Assembly: GCF_009849585.1 (NCBI RefSeq)
Contig: NZ_VCRN01000002.1
Coordinates: 248,001-312,000 of the forward strand
Direction: 5' to 3'
Length of the DNA stretch: 64,000 nt
DNA from: Bacillus sp. ZZV12-4809
Lineage (GTDB): Bacteria; Bacillota; Bacilli; Bacillales; Cytobacillaceae
The position numbers were made by a program, and so were the translations under genes. The notes below the pieces were generated by a model. That model was not told the DNA's origin, searched no databases, and saw only the letters and a program-made list of their open reading frames with translations. Below are positions 28,186-38,595 of this stretch, piece by piece (positions within the stretch are counted from its first letter, which is position 1; each line of letters starts with the position of its first letter).

Positions 28186-28653
28186 ATGAGCAAAGTGACT
28201 GAAACGGTGGAACAACTGGTCACCCCTATTGTGGATGAACTTAATTTAGAATTAGTCGACATTGAATATGTTAAAGAAGGGAAAGACTGGTTCCTTCGCG
28301 TATTTATTGATAAAGAAACTGGTGTTGATATCGAGGAATGCGGAATGGTCAGTGAAAGACTAAGCGAAAAGCTTGATGCTGAAGATCCGATTCCATACAA
28401 CTATTTCTTGGAAGTTTCATCGCCGGGAGCTGAACGCCCTCTTAAAAAAGACAGTGATTTTGTAAAAGCAGTCGGCAAGAATGTTTTTATTAAAACTTAC
28501 GAGCCAATTGACGGCGAAAAAACGTTCGAAGGTGTGTTAACCCAATTTGACGGCGAAACCGTTACGGTGGAAGTCAAAATTAAAACAAGGAAGAAAAATA
28601 TTGAAATTCCTTATGAGAAGGTAGCGAATGCCCGTTTAGCCGTTGTTTTTTAA
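28186..28653 (+). CDS. rimP: Ribosome maturation factor RimP
   Basis: RimP helps assemble the 30S subunit. The 155-residue product shows the N-terminal [20 protein letters not shown] and the signature [39 protein letters not shown] comes next, then a C-terminal SH3-like domain. The ATG follows AAGGAGGGAT. It is the first gene of the nusA operon as in most bacteria; a repeat element now lies between it and nusA. Confidence 0.95.
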   Translation: MSKVTETVEQLVTPIVDELNLELVDIEYVKEGKDWFLRVFIDKETGVDIEECGMVSERLSEKLDAEDPIPYNYFLEVSSPGAERPLKKDSDFVKAVGKNVFIKTYEPIDGEKTFEGVLTQFDGETVTVEVKIKTRKKNIEIPYEKVANARLAVVF

Positions 28654-28680
28654 TACCGGCTGATTGCGGGCTTGCTTATT

Positions 28681-28800
28681 AAGAAAAGCGGAGGCGCCTT
28701 GCCGGTGATGGAACGCAGTCTGAGAATTTCATAGCCTGTGGCAGCGTCGGCATGAGCCCCATCTGGTGTCTCACCTTAAAGGGGATAGGCGGCTTTTAGC
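28681..28800. repeat. Palindromic-family repeat between rimP and nusA (reverse orientation)
   Basis: AAGAAAAGCGGAGGCGCC at the left and GGCGGCTTTTAGCTG at the right are the minus-strand form of the first repeat family (forward ends like CAGCT...CGCC and GGCGCCTCCGCTTTTCTT). The middle is diverged from the copy at 20641. A nearby perfect inverted repeat GTATTGAT (28808-28815) / ATCAATAC (28823-28830) is followed by TTGTCTTTC. These lie inside the nusA operon. Confidence 0.6.
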
Positions 28801-28906
28801 TGTACGTGTATTGATGTCAAAAATCAATACTTGTCTTTCAGAAAAGCAAATTGCTGCTTTAGAGTTGATTATTTTTATAAGAGAAATAAAGGGGGATATA
28901 AATCTC

Positions 28907-30064
28907 ATGAGCAGTGAACTTTTGGATGCTCTGACATTGCTTGAGAAAGAAAAAGGCATTTCTCGCGATGTGATTATCGAAGCCATTGAAGCAGCATTGG
29001 TGTCAGCCTATCGCAGAAACTTTAACCAGGCACAAAATGTGCGCATTGATTTAAACCTAGGGAACGGAACGATGAGAGTCTTTGCCCGCAAAGAAGTAGT
29101 GGATGAAGTATTTGATCCGCGTCTTGAGATCTCTGTTGAGGATGCTCAAAAAATCAATCCGAACTACCAGGTGGAAGATGTCGTTGAAATGGAAGTAACA
29201 CCTAAGGATTTTGGCCGCATTGCTGCCCAGACAGCGAAACAGGTTGTTACCCAGCGTGTCCGTGAAGCGGAGAGAGGCATCATATATTCTGAATTTATCG
29301 ACCGTGAAGAAGATATCATGACGGGAATTGTTCAGCGTACAGATCCTAAGTTCATCTATGTGAGCCTTGGAAAGATTGAAGCGATCCTTCCGGCGAACGA
29401 ACAAATGCCAAATGAGCGTTATCAGCCCCATGACCGGATTAAAGTTTTTATTACAAAAGTAGAAAAGACTACAAAAGGACCACAAATTTTTGTTAGCAGA
29501 ACCCATCCTGGCCTTCTGAAGAGATTATTTGAAATTGAAGTTCCTGAAATCTATGATGGAACTGTAGAAATTAAATCTGTTGCACGTGAGGCAGGAGACC
29601 GTTCCAAGATTTCGGTTCATTCAGACAATGAAGAAGTTGATCCGGTAGGTTCATGTGTAGGTCCTAAGGGCACACGTGTACAGGCGATAGTCAATGAGCT
29701 GAAGGGCGAAAAAATTGATATTGTAAAATGGTCTTCAGATCCGGTCGTATTCGTTGCAAATGCACTAAGTCCTTCAAAAGTGCTTGACGTAATCGTAAAT
29801 GAAGAAGACAAAGCAACAACTGTTGTAGTTCCTGATTATCAGCTTTCACTGGCAATCGGAAAACGCGGTCAGAATGCGAGGCTTGCAGCAAAGCTTACAG
29901 GCTGGAAAATAGATATCAAATCAGAAACAGATGCCCGTGAAGCCGGAATTTATCCGAGGGATGAAAAACTGTTGAACTTTGATAATGATGATTATGAAAA
30001 CGAAGAATACGAAAATGATGCAGACTTCGAATTTAATGATGAGCTTTTAGAGGAAAAAGAATAG
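28907..30064 (+). CDS. nusA: Transcription termination/antitermination factor NusA
   Basis: NusA binds RNA polymerase and tunes pausing and termination. The ATG at 28907 (MSSELLDALTLLEKEKGIS) follows AAAGGGGG; the frame is open upstream to 28766 but that part lies in the repeat. The 385 residues show the N-terminal polymerase-binding domain (1-130), an S1 domain (about 135-200) and two KH domains (about 230-345, with VGPKGTRVQAIVNEL and AIGKRGQNARLAAKL). A very acidic tail follows (Asp/Glu-rich, last 30 residues). It lacks the extra C-terminal repeats of the E. coli protein, as in Bacillus. Confidence 0.97.
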   Translation: MSSELLDALTLLEKEKGISRDVIIEAIEAALVSAYRRNFNQAQNVRIDLNLGNGTMRVFARKEVVDEVFDPRLEISVEDAQKINPNYQVEDVVEMEVTPKDFGRIAAQTAKQVVTQRVREAERGIIYSEFIDREEDIMTGIVQRTDPKFIYVSLGKIEAILPANEQMPNERYQPHDRIKVFITKVEKTTKGPQIFVSRTHPGLLKRLFEIEVPEIYDGTVEIKSVAREAGDRSKISVHSDNEEVDPVGSCVGPKGTRVQAIVNELKGEKIDIVKWSSDPVVFVANALSPSKVLDVIVNEEDKATTVVVPDYQLSLAIGKRGQNARLAAKLTGWKIDIKSETDAREAGIYPRDEKLLNFDNDDYENEEYENDADFEFNDELLEEKE

Positions 30065-30081
30065 GGAAGAGGTGAATGATC

Positions 30082-30366
30082 GTGAACAATCGTAAAAAAG
30101 TTCCTTTGCGAAAATGTGTCGCTACCGGTGAAATGAGGCCGAAAAAAGAACTCGTTCGCATCGTTCGCTCCAAAGACGGCGAAGTATCTGTTGACCCTAC
30201 CGGAAAAAAATCAGGGCGCGGGGCTTATCTTTCCAAAGAAAAGGAAGCAGTTTTGTTAGCAAAGAAAAAGAATATCTTAGCCAATCATTTAGAAGTTTCC
30301 ATAGATGATGCTATCTATGAAGAACTCTTGGAGTTAATAGAGAAGGAGAAACGGCAATCCAAATGA
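30082..30366 (+). CDS. rnpM: YlxR-family protein, RNase P modulator RnpM
   Basis: YlxR (renamed RnpM) is a small RNA-binding protein reported to modulate RNase P. The product, about 94 residues from GTG at 30082, begins [20 protein letters not shown]. It holds the family core [20 protein letters not shown] and [19 protein letters not shown]. The GTG is preferred because AGAGGTG is well spaced from it; the ATG at 30076 is too close. The end overlaps ylxQ by 4 bases. Confidence 0.9.
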   Translation: MNNRKKVPLRKCVATGEMRPKKELVRIVRSKDGEVSVDPTGKKSGRGAYLSKEKEAVLLAKKKNILANHLEVSIDDAIYEELLELIEKEKRQSK

Positions 30367-30665
30367 ACTCAAATCAATGGATGTCATTGCTTGGCTTAGC
30401 CAATCGGGCACGGAAAATTACTTCGGGAGAAGAGCTTGCTGTTAAAGAGATTAGAAACGGCAAAGCAAAGCTTGTTTTGCTGTCTGCAGATGCATCCGCA
30501 AATACGGCAAAAAAAGTTACAGATAAATGTAAATCATATGGGGTTCCTTATAAGCTGATTCAAAATCGGGAAATACTCGGCAAGGCTATAGGGAAGGAAG
30601 CCCGCGTTGTAGTGGCAGTGTTAGATGCCGGATTTGCAAAAAAGCTGTTAACGTTGCTCGATTAA
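30363..30665 (+). CDS. ylxQ: YlxQ, L7Ae-family putative RNA-binding protein
   Basis: YlxQ is an L7Ae/L30e-fold protein encoded between ylxR and infB in Firmicutes; it binds RNA in vitro but its target is not settled. The 100-residue product shows [40 protein letters not shown] and [20 protein letters not shown], the usual L7Ae pattern. It overlaps rnpM by 4 bases (ATGA) and is followed by infB after 19 bases. Confidence 0.93.
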   Translation: MNSNQWMSLLGLANRARKITSGEELAVKEIRNGKAKLVLLSADASANTAKKVTDKCKSYGVPYKLIQNREILGKAIGKEARVVVAVLDAGFAKKLLTLLD

Positions 30666-30684
30666 TACTAGCGGGGGTGAAAGT

Positions 30685-32913
30685 ATGAGTAAAATGCGCG
30701 TATATGAATATGCGAAAAAACATAACATTTCAAGCAAGGATGTTATTACAAAATTAAAAGACATGAATATTGAGGTTTCAAATCATATGACTACGATTGA
30801 GCCGGCGGCAGTCCAAAAGCTTGACGGTATTTTTATCAAGAATGGCAGCCAGGCTCAAAACCAGAGCAGCTCTCAAAACCAGCAGAGGCCTCAGGGAAAT
30901 CAAAAACCGGCTTCAAATTCTAATGCTGGCAATTCGGCAGCTGCGAAAAGTAAGCCTCAGAATAGACCTGGTGAAAACAGAAGCCAGGGGCAGGGAAGCC
31001 AGGCCGGCAAAAACTTCTCCGGCAATAATAGGGGAAATAATGCCAACAGAAACAATAACAATAGAAACAATAACAATAACCGCAACAACAATAAGAATAA
31101 AAACAACAAAGGCAGACAGCAGCAGACGCATGTGGCTCCAGCTCCTAAAAAAGTGAAGGAACTGCCTTCAAAAATTACTTTCAGCGAATCACTGACTGTA
31201 GCAGAATTGGCAAAGAAGCTTCACCGCGAGCCATCTGAAATCATTAAAAAGTTATTTATGCTTGGTGTTATGGCAACCATTAACCAGGACCTTGACAAAG
31301 ATGCCATTGAGCTGATCGCTGGGGAATATGGTGTAGAAGTAGAAGAAGAGGTATTAATTGATACAACCGATCTTGAAGTATACTTCGCAGAGGATGAAAA
31401 TGCCGAACTAGTGGAACGCCCATCTGTTGTAACCATCATGGGACACGTTGACCATGGTAAAACAACATTGCTTGACTCCATCCGCAACACGAAAGTAACA
31501 GCTGGTGAGGCTGGTGGAATCACACAGCATATCGGAGCTTATCAAGTTGAAGAAAACGGCAAAAAGATTACATTCCTTGATACTCCAGGTCACGCAGCGT
31601 TTACGACTATGCGTGCCCGTGGAGCGAGTATCACAGATATTACAATTCTTGTTGTTGCAGCAGATGATGGTGTTATGCCGCAAACGGTTGAAGCGATCAA
31701 CCATGCAAAAGCAGCAGAAGTTCCGATTATTGTGGCGGTAAACAAAATGGATAAGGAAGCAGCAAATCCTGACCGTGTAATGCAAGAATTGACTGAACAT
31801 GGACTGGTTCCAGAGGCATGGGGCGGAGACACTATATTTGTTCCTATCTCAGCTATTAAAGGCGAAGGAATTGATGAGCTGCTTGAAATGATTCTTCTTG
31901 TAGGTGAAGTGGAAGAATACAAAGCAAATCCTAACCGCAATGCCGTTGGTACGGTTATCGAAGCACAGCTTGACAAAGGGCGAGGTTCAGTGGCAACCCT
32001 ACTAGTGCAAAACGGTACATTGAAGGTAGGAGATCCAATTGTTGTCGGTAATACATTTGGACGTGTTCGTGCAATGGTTAACGATCTTGGCCGCCGTGTG
32101 AAAAATGCAGGACCATCTACACCAGTTGAAATTACAGGACTTAACGATGTTCCTCAAGCAGGTGACCGCTTCGCTGTTCTTGATGATGAAAAGACAGCAC
32201 GCCAGATTGGTGAAGCTCGAGCACAGCAGGCATTGCAGGCTCAAAGAAATGAAAAAACCCGTGTAAGTCTGGATAACTTGTTTGAGCATATGAAACAGGG
32301 GGAAATGAAAGACTTAAACATCGTTGTGAAAGCGGACGTTCAAGGTTCAGCGGAAGCATTAACTGCTGCTCTTCATAAAATTGATGTAGAAGGTGTTAAT
32401 GTACGTATTCTTCATACAGGTGTAGGTGCCATTAACGAGTCTGACATCACTTTAGCTGCTGCTTTCAATGCTATTGTGATTGGATTTAATGTACGTCCTG
32501 ACAATAACGCGAAACGTGCAGCAGATGCAGAAAATGTTGACATCCGTCTGCACCGCATCATCTACAAAGTAATCGAGGAAATTGAATTGGCGATGCAGGG
32601 TATGCTTGATCCTGAGTTCCAGGAGAAAATTATCGGGCAGGCTGAAGTGCGCCAGACATTCAAAGTTTCCAAAATCGGTACCATTGCAGGTTCTTATGTT
32701 ACGGACGGAAAAATCACCCGTGACAGCGGCGTGCGTTTAATCCGCGACGGAGTTGTAATTTTTGAAGGCGAAGTTGACGCTCTTAAGCGATTCAAAGATG
32801 ACGCTAAAGAAGTAGCCCAAGGCTATGAGTGCGGTATTACCATCAAAAACTTCAATGACGTTAAAGAAGGCGACGTAATCGAAGCATATATTATGGAAGA
32901 AGTGGAACGTTAA
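30685..32913 (+). CDS. infB: Translation initiation factor IF-2
   Basis: IF-2 is the GTPase that brings initiator tRNA to the 30S subunit. The 742-residue product has an N-terminal IF2_N domain ([20 protein letters not shown]). A linker of about 110 residues is very rich in Gln, Asn and Arg (an Asn/Arg run at about 112-147). A second IF2_N domain (about 165-215) follows, then the G domain with [16 protein letters not shown] (about 247-262), DTPGHAAF and NKMDKE, and domains II-IV. A GGGGGTG site precedes the ATG. It overlaps ylxP by one base (TAATG). Confidence 0.98.
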   Translation: MSKMRVYEYAKKHNISSKDVITKLKDMNIEVSNHMTTIEPAAVQKLDGIFIKNGSQAQNQSSSQNQQRPQGNQKPASNSNAGNSAAAKSKPQNRPGENRSQGQGSQAGKNFSGNNRGNNANRNNNNRNNNNNRNNNKNKNNKGRQQQTHVAPAPKKVKELPSKITFSESLTVAELAKKLHREPSEIIKKLFMLGVMATINQDLDKDAIELIAGEYGVEVEEEVLIDTTDLEVYFAEDENAELVERPSVVTIMGHVDHGKTTLLDSIRNTKVTAGEAGGITQHIGAYQVEENGKKITFLDTPGHAAFTTMRARGASITDITILVVAADDGVMPQTVEAINHAKAAEVPIIVAVNKMDKEAANPDRVMQELTEHGLVPEAWGGDTIFVPISAIKGEGIDELLEMILLVGEVEEYKANPNRNAVGTVIEAQLDKGRGSVATLLVQNGTLKVGDPIVVGNTFGRVRAMVNDLGRRVKNAGPSTPVEITGLNDVPQAGDRFAVLDDEKTARQIGEARAQQALQAQRNEKTRVSLDNLFEHMKQGEMKDLNIVVKADVQGSAEALTAALHKIDVEGVNVRILHTGVGAINESDITLAAAFNAIVIGFNVRPDNNAKRAADAENVDIRLHRIIYKVIEEIELAMQGMLDPEFQEKIIGQAEVRQTFKVSKIGTIAGSYVTDGKITRDSGVRLIRDGVVIFEGEVDALKRFKDDAKEVAQGYECGITIKNFNDVKEGDVIEAYIMEEVER

Positions 32914-33194
32914 TGATAATTGGGCTCGCTGCCTGTGAATGTATCATTTATGACACACATTCTTTGAAAGAAAAACGGGCTGTTTTGCAGCGTATTCTAA
33001 CCCGGCTGAAACAAAGATACAATGTTTCTGTATCTGAGGTGGACTACCAGGACCTATGGCAGCGGACTAAAATTGCCATTGTGGCCGTTTCGTCCACCCA
33101 GGTTTCAACTGAGCACGAGCTGCAAAATGCGCTGAAATTGATTGATTCGTTCCCGGAAATTGAACGGACAATTACAGATTTAGAGTGGCTTTAA
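32913..33194 (+). CDS. ylxP: YlxP, DUF503 family protein
   Basis: YlxP is a small conserved protein (DUF503) found next to infB and rbfA; its function is not established. The 93-residue product has [26 protein letters not shown] at the start (the SLKEKR motif), then QRYNVSVSEVDYQDLWQ and STEHELQNALKLIDSFPEIE. Its ATG is formed with the infB stop codon (TAATG). rbfA follows after 16 bases. The place among initiation and maturation factors suggests a ribosome-related role; this is inference. Confidence 0.92.
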   Translation: MIIGLAACECIIYDTHSLKEKRAVLQRILTRLKQRYNVSVSEVDYQDLWQRTKIAIVAVSSTQVSTEHELQNALKLIDSFPEIERTITDLEWL

Positions 33195-33210
33195 GAAGAG
33201 GTGAAATAGA

Positions 33211-33591
33211 ATGAGCCTTAGAGCAAATCGAGTTGGAGAACAGATGAAAAAAGAACTGGGCGAAATCATCAGTCGAAAAATCAAAGACCCGCGGGTTGGT
33301 TTTGTAACAGTCACTGATGTTCAAGTTACCGGGGATCTCCAGCAGGCAACCGTGTTTATCTCCGTTCTGGGTGATGAGGAACAGAGGGAAAATACGCTTC
33401 GCGGGCTGGCTAAAGCAAAAGGCTTTATCCGATCTGAAATCGGTCAGCGAATCCGGCTGCGGAAAACACCGGAAATTCTATTCGAGTTTGATGAATCAAT
33501 CGACTACGGCAACCGTATTGAATCATTGCTACATCAAATTCAGGACGAAGACCGTTCCAAAGATGAGGAAAGCTCCAAAGAAGAAGAATAA
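33211..33591 (+). CDS. rbfA: Ribosome-binding factor A
   Basis: RbfA aids maturation of the 16S rRNA 5' end and cold adaptation. The 126-residue product is a single KH-like domain: [20 protein letters not shown] at the start, [19 protein letters not shown], and [20 protein letters not shown]. It ends in a charged Asp/Glu/Ser-rich tail. It starts after AAGAGGTG and is closed by a strong terminator 5 bases after its stop, so truB starts a new or read-through segment. Confidence 0.96.
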   Translation: MSLRANRVGEQMKKELGEIISRKIKDPRVGFVTVTDVQVTGDLQQATVFISVLGDEEQRENTLRGLAKAKGFIRSEIGQRIRLRKTPEILFEFDESIDYGNRIESLLHQIQDEDRSKDEESSKEEE

Positions 33592-33595
33592 TGGA

Positions 33596-33626
33596 ATGGA
33601 TAGACATTGTGTCTATCCATTTTTTT
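33596..33626 (+). terminator. Intrinsic terminator after rbfA
   Basis: ATGGATAGACA (33596-33606), loop TTG, TGTCTATCCAT (33610-33620), TTTTTT. A perfect 11-bp stem. Confidence 0.93.
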
Positions 33627-33657
33627 CTAAACACAAACAGACAAGGTGGTACATAAT

Positions 33658-34575
33658 ATGGAAGGAATTTTGCCGCTTTTTAAACCTAAGGGTATGACAT
33701 CCCATGATTGTGTTTTCAGGCTTCGGAAGATTTTGCGAATGAAAAAAATCGGACATACCGGAACACTGGACCCAGATGTGACAGGAGTACTTCCTATCTG
33801 CCTTGGGAGGGCAACAAAGGTGGCTGAATATATAACAGATGCAGGGAAGTCATATGAGGGAGAAGTCACAATCGGCTACTCTACGACAACAGAAGATGCC
33901 TCAGGTGACGTCGTGCAGAGAAAAGATGTTTCAGAACCTATTTCCAGAAAACAAGTAATGAAAGTACTTCAAAGCCTGACTGGGGAAATTACACAGACTC
34001 CTCCCCTGTATTCAGCAGTAAAGGTAAATGGGAAGCGCCTCTATGAATATGCAAGGCAGGGAATAGAGGTGGAACGGCCGACCCGGAAAGTCACAATCTA
34101 TTCAATCGAGCTTCTCGATGACAGAGAGATGTTCGAGGGTGAGAATATTACCTTCCGTTTCCGTGTAGCCTGCAGCAAAGGTACATACATCCGTACGCTT
34201 GCTGTCATGATTGGATATGAGTTGGGATACCCCGCCCATATGTCTGACCTGATAAGGATCCAGTCGGCCTCACTGACACTTGAGGATTGCCTGACATTTG
34301 AAGAAATAGAAGAAAGAGCTGAGAAGGGGACAATGGCCGAAGTTCTTCGGCCTATGGAAGCAGCGCTTTCTCATTTGCCGAAATTTCAAATAAGTGATAA
34401 AGTAGCAGAGAAAGTTAAAAATGGGGCTGTATTAACTATTCCAGATCAATTGCTTGACACTAAAGGCCCAATCGCAGTAGAGGAAAAAGAGGGTCTTGTT
34501 CTGGCAATTTATGAGCATCACCCCAGCAAATCAGGGTTAATGAAGCCAGTAAAGGTGTTAAGGAATGATCAATAA
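33658..34575 (+). CDS. truB: tRNA pseudouridine(55) synthase TruB
   Basis: TruB makes the universal pseudouridine 55 in the tRNA T loop. The ATG at 33658 (MEGILPLFKPKGMTSHD) follows AAGGTGG; the GTG at 33646 lies in that site and is rejected. The 305-residue product has KIGHTGTLDPDVTGVLPICLG with the catalytic Asp in GTLDP (about residue 40). YEGEVTIGYSTTTEDASGD follows, then a C-terminal PUA-like region. ribF follows after 57 bases. Confidence 0.96.
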   Translation: MEGILPLFKPKGMTSHDCVFRLRKILRMKKIGHTGTLDPDVTGVLPICLGRATKVAEYITDAGKSYEGEVTIGYSTTTEDASGDVVQRKDVSEPISRKQVMKVLQSLTGEITQTPPLYSAVKVNGKRLYEYARQGIEVERPTRKVTIYSIELLDDREMFEGENITFRFRVACSKGTYIRTLAVMIGYELGYPAHMSDLIRIQSASLTLEDCLTFEEIEERAEKGTMAEVLRPMEAALSHLPKFQISDKVAEKVKNGAVLTIPDQLLDTKGPIAVEEKEGLVLAIYEHHPSKSGLMKPVKVLRNDQ

Positions 34576-34632
34576 GGAACTTGTTAAAAGCTGCACATTT
34601 ATATAGGTCCAGAGAAAAGGTGAAATATTAAT

Positions 34633-35583
34633 ATGGAAGTTATTCATATACATCATCCCCATCGAATGGATAGTAACGAAATGCCTGAATTGGCAATAGC
34701 ACTTGGATATTTTGATGGAGTTCATCTGGGTCACCAGAAAGTGATCCGTGAAGCAAAGTCAATAGCTGAACAAAAAGGATTAAAAAGTGCTGTCATGACA
34801 TTCGATCCGCATCCCTCGGTTGTTTTGGGAAAAAGCATTCAGCATGTGGAGTATATTACACCCCTTGAGGATAAAATTGCAATAATGGCTGATCTCGGTA
34901 TAGATTATTTGTTTATTATCAATTTTACACGGGAATTTGCTAATCTTCTGCCTCAGGAGTTTGTGGACCAATACCTAATTGGTCTTAATGCCAAGCATGT
35001 GGTGGCAGGCTTTGATTATTCCTATGGACGGATGGGACGCGGCACAATGGAAACTTTGCTGTTCCATTCGAGGGATCAATTTGATTATTCAGTAGTTGCA
35101 AAACTGGCAAAAGAAGACGAAAAAATCAGCTCTACGCGAGTAAGAAAATATATCCGTGAAGGGAAAACTGCTGAGCTGCCAGGCCTTTTAGGAAGATTTT
35201 ATAGAACATCCGGAATCGTTATCCATGGTGATAAGAGAGGTCGTACAATTGGATTTCCCACAGCGAATGTGGACGTTTCTGAAGACAGTATCATCCCGCC
35301 GCCTGGCGTATATGCTGTAAGACTAGAAGTAGATGGCAGCTGGTATGAAGGTGTCTGCAATGTTGGCTACAAACCTACTTTTAATCAGGAAAAAGGGGAC
35401 AGGCCATCTGTTGAGGTGCATATTTTTGATTTCTCTTCAGATATTTATGGCAGAAAGGTTACAGTTGAATGGCATAATCGCCTTAGAAGCGAAAGGAAAT
35501 TTGCCGGCATTCAGGAGTTGATTGCCCAGATTGAAAAGGATAAACAGCAGACTGAGCAATATTTTGAGAAAAACAGGGTTTAG
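34633..35583 (+). CDS. ribF: Bifunctional riboflavin kinase / FAD synthetase
   Basis: RibF (RibC in B. subtilis) makes FMN from riboflavin and then FAD. The 316-residue product has the nucleotidyl-transferase domain first (ALGYFDGVHLGHQKVI near residue 26, then MTFDPHPSVVLG and ISSTRVRKYIREG). The kinase domain follows (GDKRGRTIGFPTANVDV at about 198-214, CNVGYKPTFNQ and SVEVHIFDF). Length is normal. No FMN riboswitch is visible in the 57-base gap before it. The rpsO promoter region follows directly. Confidence 0.95.
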   Translation: MEVIHIHHPHRMDSNEMPELAIALGYFDGVHLGHQKVIREAKSIAEQKGLKSAVMTFDPHPSVVLGKSIQHVEYITPLEDKIAIMADLGIDYLFIINFTREFANLLPQEFVDQYLIGLNAKHVVAGFDYSYGRMGRGTMETLLFHSRDQFDYSVVAKLAKEDEKISSTRVRKYIREGKTAELPGLLGRFYRTSGIVIHGDKRGRTIGFPTANVDVSEDSIIPPPGVYAVRLEVDGSWYEGVCNVGYKPTFNQEKGDRPSVEVHIFDFSSDIYGRKVTVEWHNRLRSERKFAGIQELIAQIEKDKQQTEQYFEKNRV

Positions 35584-35585
35584 CC

Positions 35586-35614
35586 TTGCTTTTTGTCATA
35601 AAAAGTTGTATTCT
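35586..35614 (+). promoter_or_regulatory. Probable SigA promoter of rpsO
   Basis: TTGCTT (35586-35591) and TATTCT (35609-35614) with a 17-base spacer, just after the ribF stop. It would start a roughly 85-base leader before rpsO. Confidence 0.5.
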
Positions 35615-35639
35615 AAGTAACGTACCAAATGAACCTTTG

Positions 35640-35975
<336 letters not shown>

Positions 35976-35982
35976 TCAACAG

Positions 35983-36008
35983 AAGCGGGATTTTTTCCCG
36001 CTTTTTTA
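35983..36008 (+). terminator. Intrinsic terminator after rpsO
   Basis: AAGCGGGA, T loop, TCCCGCTT followed by TTTTTA. A clear hairpin with a T run 8 bases after the rpsO stop. Confidence 0.9.
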
Positions 36009-36290
36009 TTAGCTTTAAAAACTTGAATTTTCTTCCTGATCATGTACATACATAACTTATTCTATTTTAGCAGACGGGAAAATTGTGCATACTATAGAAT
36101 GCCTAATTTTATTATGATTAATGAGCATTTCATGCTTTTATATAAAACTGGACTGCTAACAGGCAAGGCTCATTAGCTTCTGCTTCTGTTATCGCAGGAA
36201 TGCATGTTGAATATGCAGGATAATGAAAAATTAAACGGATCAGGCGGAAAAGAAGCCTGTCCTTAAGTGAATGCAGAGAGGGGTACAATT
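36009..36290. other. Noncoding gap between rpsO and pnp
   Basis: About 280 AT-rich bases after the rpsO terminator. It probably holds the pnp promoter and leader. TATAGAAT near 36094 could be a -10 box but has no good -35, so no promoter is called. No gene or repeat-family copy is seen. Confidence 0.5.
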
Positions 36291-38411
36291 ATGGGACAAG
36301 ATAAACATGTCTACAGCCTTGATTGGGCTGGGCGCAAATTGACCGTAGAGATTGGCCAGCTGGCTAAACAGGCTAACGGTGCAGTTTTAGTGCGCTATGG
36401 TGATACTGTAGTTTTAAGTACAGCTACAGCATCAAAAGAACCGAAAAATCTGGATTTCTTTCCGCTGACAGTTAACTATGAAGAACGACTATATGCTGTC
36501 GGAAAAATTCCTGGCGGTTTTATTAAGAGAGAGGGCCGTCCAAGTGAAAAAGCGATTTTGGCAAGCCGTTTAATTGACAGGCCAATTCGTCCATTATTCG
36601 CTGATGGTTTCAGAAATGATGTACAGGTTGTAAGCATGGTGATGAGTGTGGATCAAAATTGCTCATCAGAAATGGCTGCAATGTTCGGATCATCATTAGC
36701 CCTTTCTGTGTCAGATATTCCATTTGGCGGACCAATTGCGGGAGTCAGCGTAGGCCGCATCGATGGAGAATTCATCATTAATCCATCTGTAGAACAGGCT
36801 GAAAAAAGCGATATCAGCCTTGTTGTAGCGGGTACAAAAGATGCGATTAACATGGTTGAAGCAGGTGCAGAGGAAGTGCCTGAAGAAACAATGCTTGAAG
36901 CTATTATGTTTGGTCATGAGGAAATTAAACGCCTTATTGCTTTCCAGGAGGAAATTGCTTCTGAAATCGGGAAAGAAAAAATGGAGGTTGTTTTATACCA
37001 GGTTGACCAGGATTTAGAGGCTGAAGTTCGCGGCATCTGTGAAAAGGATATGATTAAAGCTATCCAGGTGCAGGAGAAACATGCCCGTGAAGCTGCCATT
37101 AAAGCAGTAAAAGAAGAAATCACAGCTAAATATGAAGCTGAAGAAGCAGATGACGACAAGCTGAAGCAAATCAAACAGATCCTAGATAAAATTGTTAAAG
37201 CTGAAGTGCGCCGCTTAATTACAGAAGATAAAGTGCGTCCGGATGGCCGCGGCTTGGATGTTATCCGCCCGCTGTCCTCAGAAGTAAATCTTCTGCCGCG
37301 CACACATGGTTCAGGTTTATTTACACGCGGTCAAACTCAGGCACTGAGCATTTGTACATTGGGAGCTCTTGGAGATGTACAGATTCTGGACGGGCTTGGA
37401 ATTGAAGAAGAAAAAAGATTTATGCACCATTACAACTTCCCTAACTTCAGTGTAGGTGAAACTGGGCCAATCAGAGGGCCGGGCCGCCGTGAAATTGGGC
37501 ATGGAGCTCTTGGAGAACGTGCTCTTGAGCCGATTATTCCTTCTGAGAAGGATTTCCCTTATACGATTCGCCTTGTATCTGAGGTGCTGGAATCAAATGG
37601 TTCAACATCACAGGCAAGTATTTGTGCAAGTACTTTGGCTATGATGGATGCAGGTGTGCCAATTAAAGCCCCAGTTGCCGGCATAGCAATGGGACTGATT
37701 AAATCAGGTGAACATTATTCAATTTTAACAGACATTCAGGGTATGGAAGATCACCTTGGCGACATGGACTTCAAAGTTGCAGGTACTTCTAAGGGAGTTA
37801 CAGCTCTGCAAATGGATATTAAAATTGAAGGCTTGTCACGTGAGATTCTGGAGGAAGCATTGCAGCAGGCGAAGAAAGGCCGCATGCAGATTCTTGAGTC
37901 AATGCTGAGCACTATTGAACAGCCAAGAAAAGAGCTGTCTGAATACGCTCCTAAGATTCTGATGATGTCAATCAACCCTGATAAAATTCGTGATGTTATT
38001 GGGCCAAGCGGAAAGCAGATCAATAAGATCATCGAAGAAACAGGCGTTAAGATTGATATTGAACAAGATGGAACAGTATTCATTTCATCTGTAAATGAAG
38101 AGATGAATCAAAAAGCGAAGAAAATTATTGAAGATATCGTACGTGAAGTAGAAGTTGGACAAATGTATCTGGGTAAGGTAAAACGGATTGAAAAATTCGG
38201 TGCATTCGTTGAAATCTTCTCAGGTAAAGATGGATTAGTCCACATTTCTGAGCTTGCTGAAGAGCGTGTAGGGAAAGTGGAGGATGTTCTTTCAATTGGA
38301 GACGAACTTCTGGTAAAAGTTACTGAAATCGATAAGCAAGGCCGCGTAAATCTTTCCCGCAAAGCCGTATTGCGTGAACAGCGTGAGCAAAAGGAAAAAG
38401 CACAGCAATAA
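36291..38411 (+). CDS. pnp: Polynucleotide phosphorylase
   Basis: PNPase degrades RNA 3'-5' with phosphate and is the main such exonuclease in Bacillus. The ATG at 36291 ([17 protein letters not shown]) follows AGAGAGGGG; the upstream ATG at 36267 lacks a site. The 706-residue product has RNase PH domain 1 ([20 protein letters not shown]) and an all-helical linker (about 215-305). RNase PH domain 2 follows ([20 protein letters not shown], and SDGS-type catalytic stretch [19 protein letters not shown]), then a KH domain ([20 protein letters not shown]) and an S1 domain ([20 protein letters not shown]). Length is normal. Confidence 0.97.
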   Translation: MGQDKHVYSLDWAGRKLTVEIGQLAKQANGAVLVRYGDTVVLSTATASKEPKNLDFFPLTVNYEERLYAVGKIPGGFIKREGRPSEKAILASRLIDRPIRPLFADGFRNDVQVVSMVMSVDQNCSSEMAAMFGSSLALSVSDIPFGGPIAGVSVGRIDGEFIINPSVEQAEKSDISLVVAGTKDAINMVEAGAEEVPEETMLEAIMFGHEEIKRLIAFQEEIASEIGKEKMEVVLYQVDQDLEAEVRGICEKDMIKAIQVQEKHAREAAIKAVKEEITAKYEAEEADDDKLKQIKQILDKIVKAEVRRLITEDKVRPDGRGLDVIRPLSSEVNLLPRTHGSGLFTRGQTQALSICTLGALGDVQILDGLGIEEEKRFMHHYNFPNFSVGETGPIRGPGRREIGHGALGERALEPIIPSEKDFPYTIRLVSEVLESNGSTSQASICASTLAMMDAGVPIKAPVAGIAMGLIKSGEHYSILTDIQGMEDHLGDMDFKVAGTSKGVTALQMDIKIEGLSREILEEALQQAKKGRMQILESMLSTIEQPRKELSEYAPKILMMSINPDKIRDVIGPSGKQINKIIEETGVKIDIEQDGTVFISSVNEEMNQKAKKIIEDIVREVEVGQMYLGKVKRIEKFGAFVEIFSGKDGLVHISELAEERVGKVEDVLSIGDELLVKVTEIDKQGRVNLSRKAVLREQREQKEKAQQ

Positions 38412-38460
38412 TACTAACTTCTATTTAAAAGGAGAAGCATTTTTGCGGGCGATCTTTCCT

Positions 38461-38487
38461 AAAAGCCAGGGGAAACCCTGGCTTTTT
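38461..38487 (+). terminator. Intrinsic terminator after pnp
   Basis: AAAAGCCAGGG, loop GAAA, CCCTGGCTTTTT. A GNRA-looped, GC-rich stem with a T run. Confidence 0.93.
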
Positions 38488-38595
38488 ACATATGCGAATT
38501 ACTATAGGCTTTTGCCTTAACCTGCATACTTGATATGTGGTTCCGTTCTACCTTGTCCCTTCGAATCATACTATGAATTGAAGGAGGCATGAAGA

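Noticed and set aside
34576-34632. Possible FMN riboswitch before ribF
   Set aside because: The gap is only 57 bases and shows no FMN-element sequence; too short to hold the aptamer.
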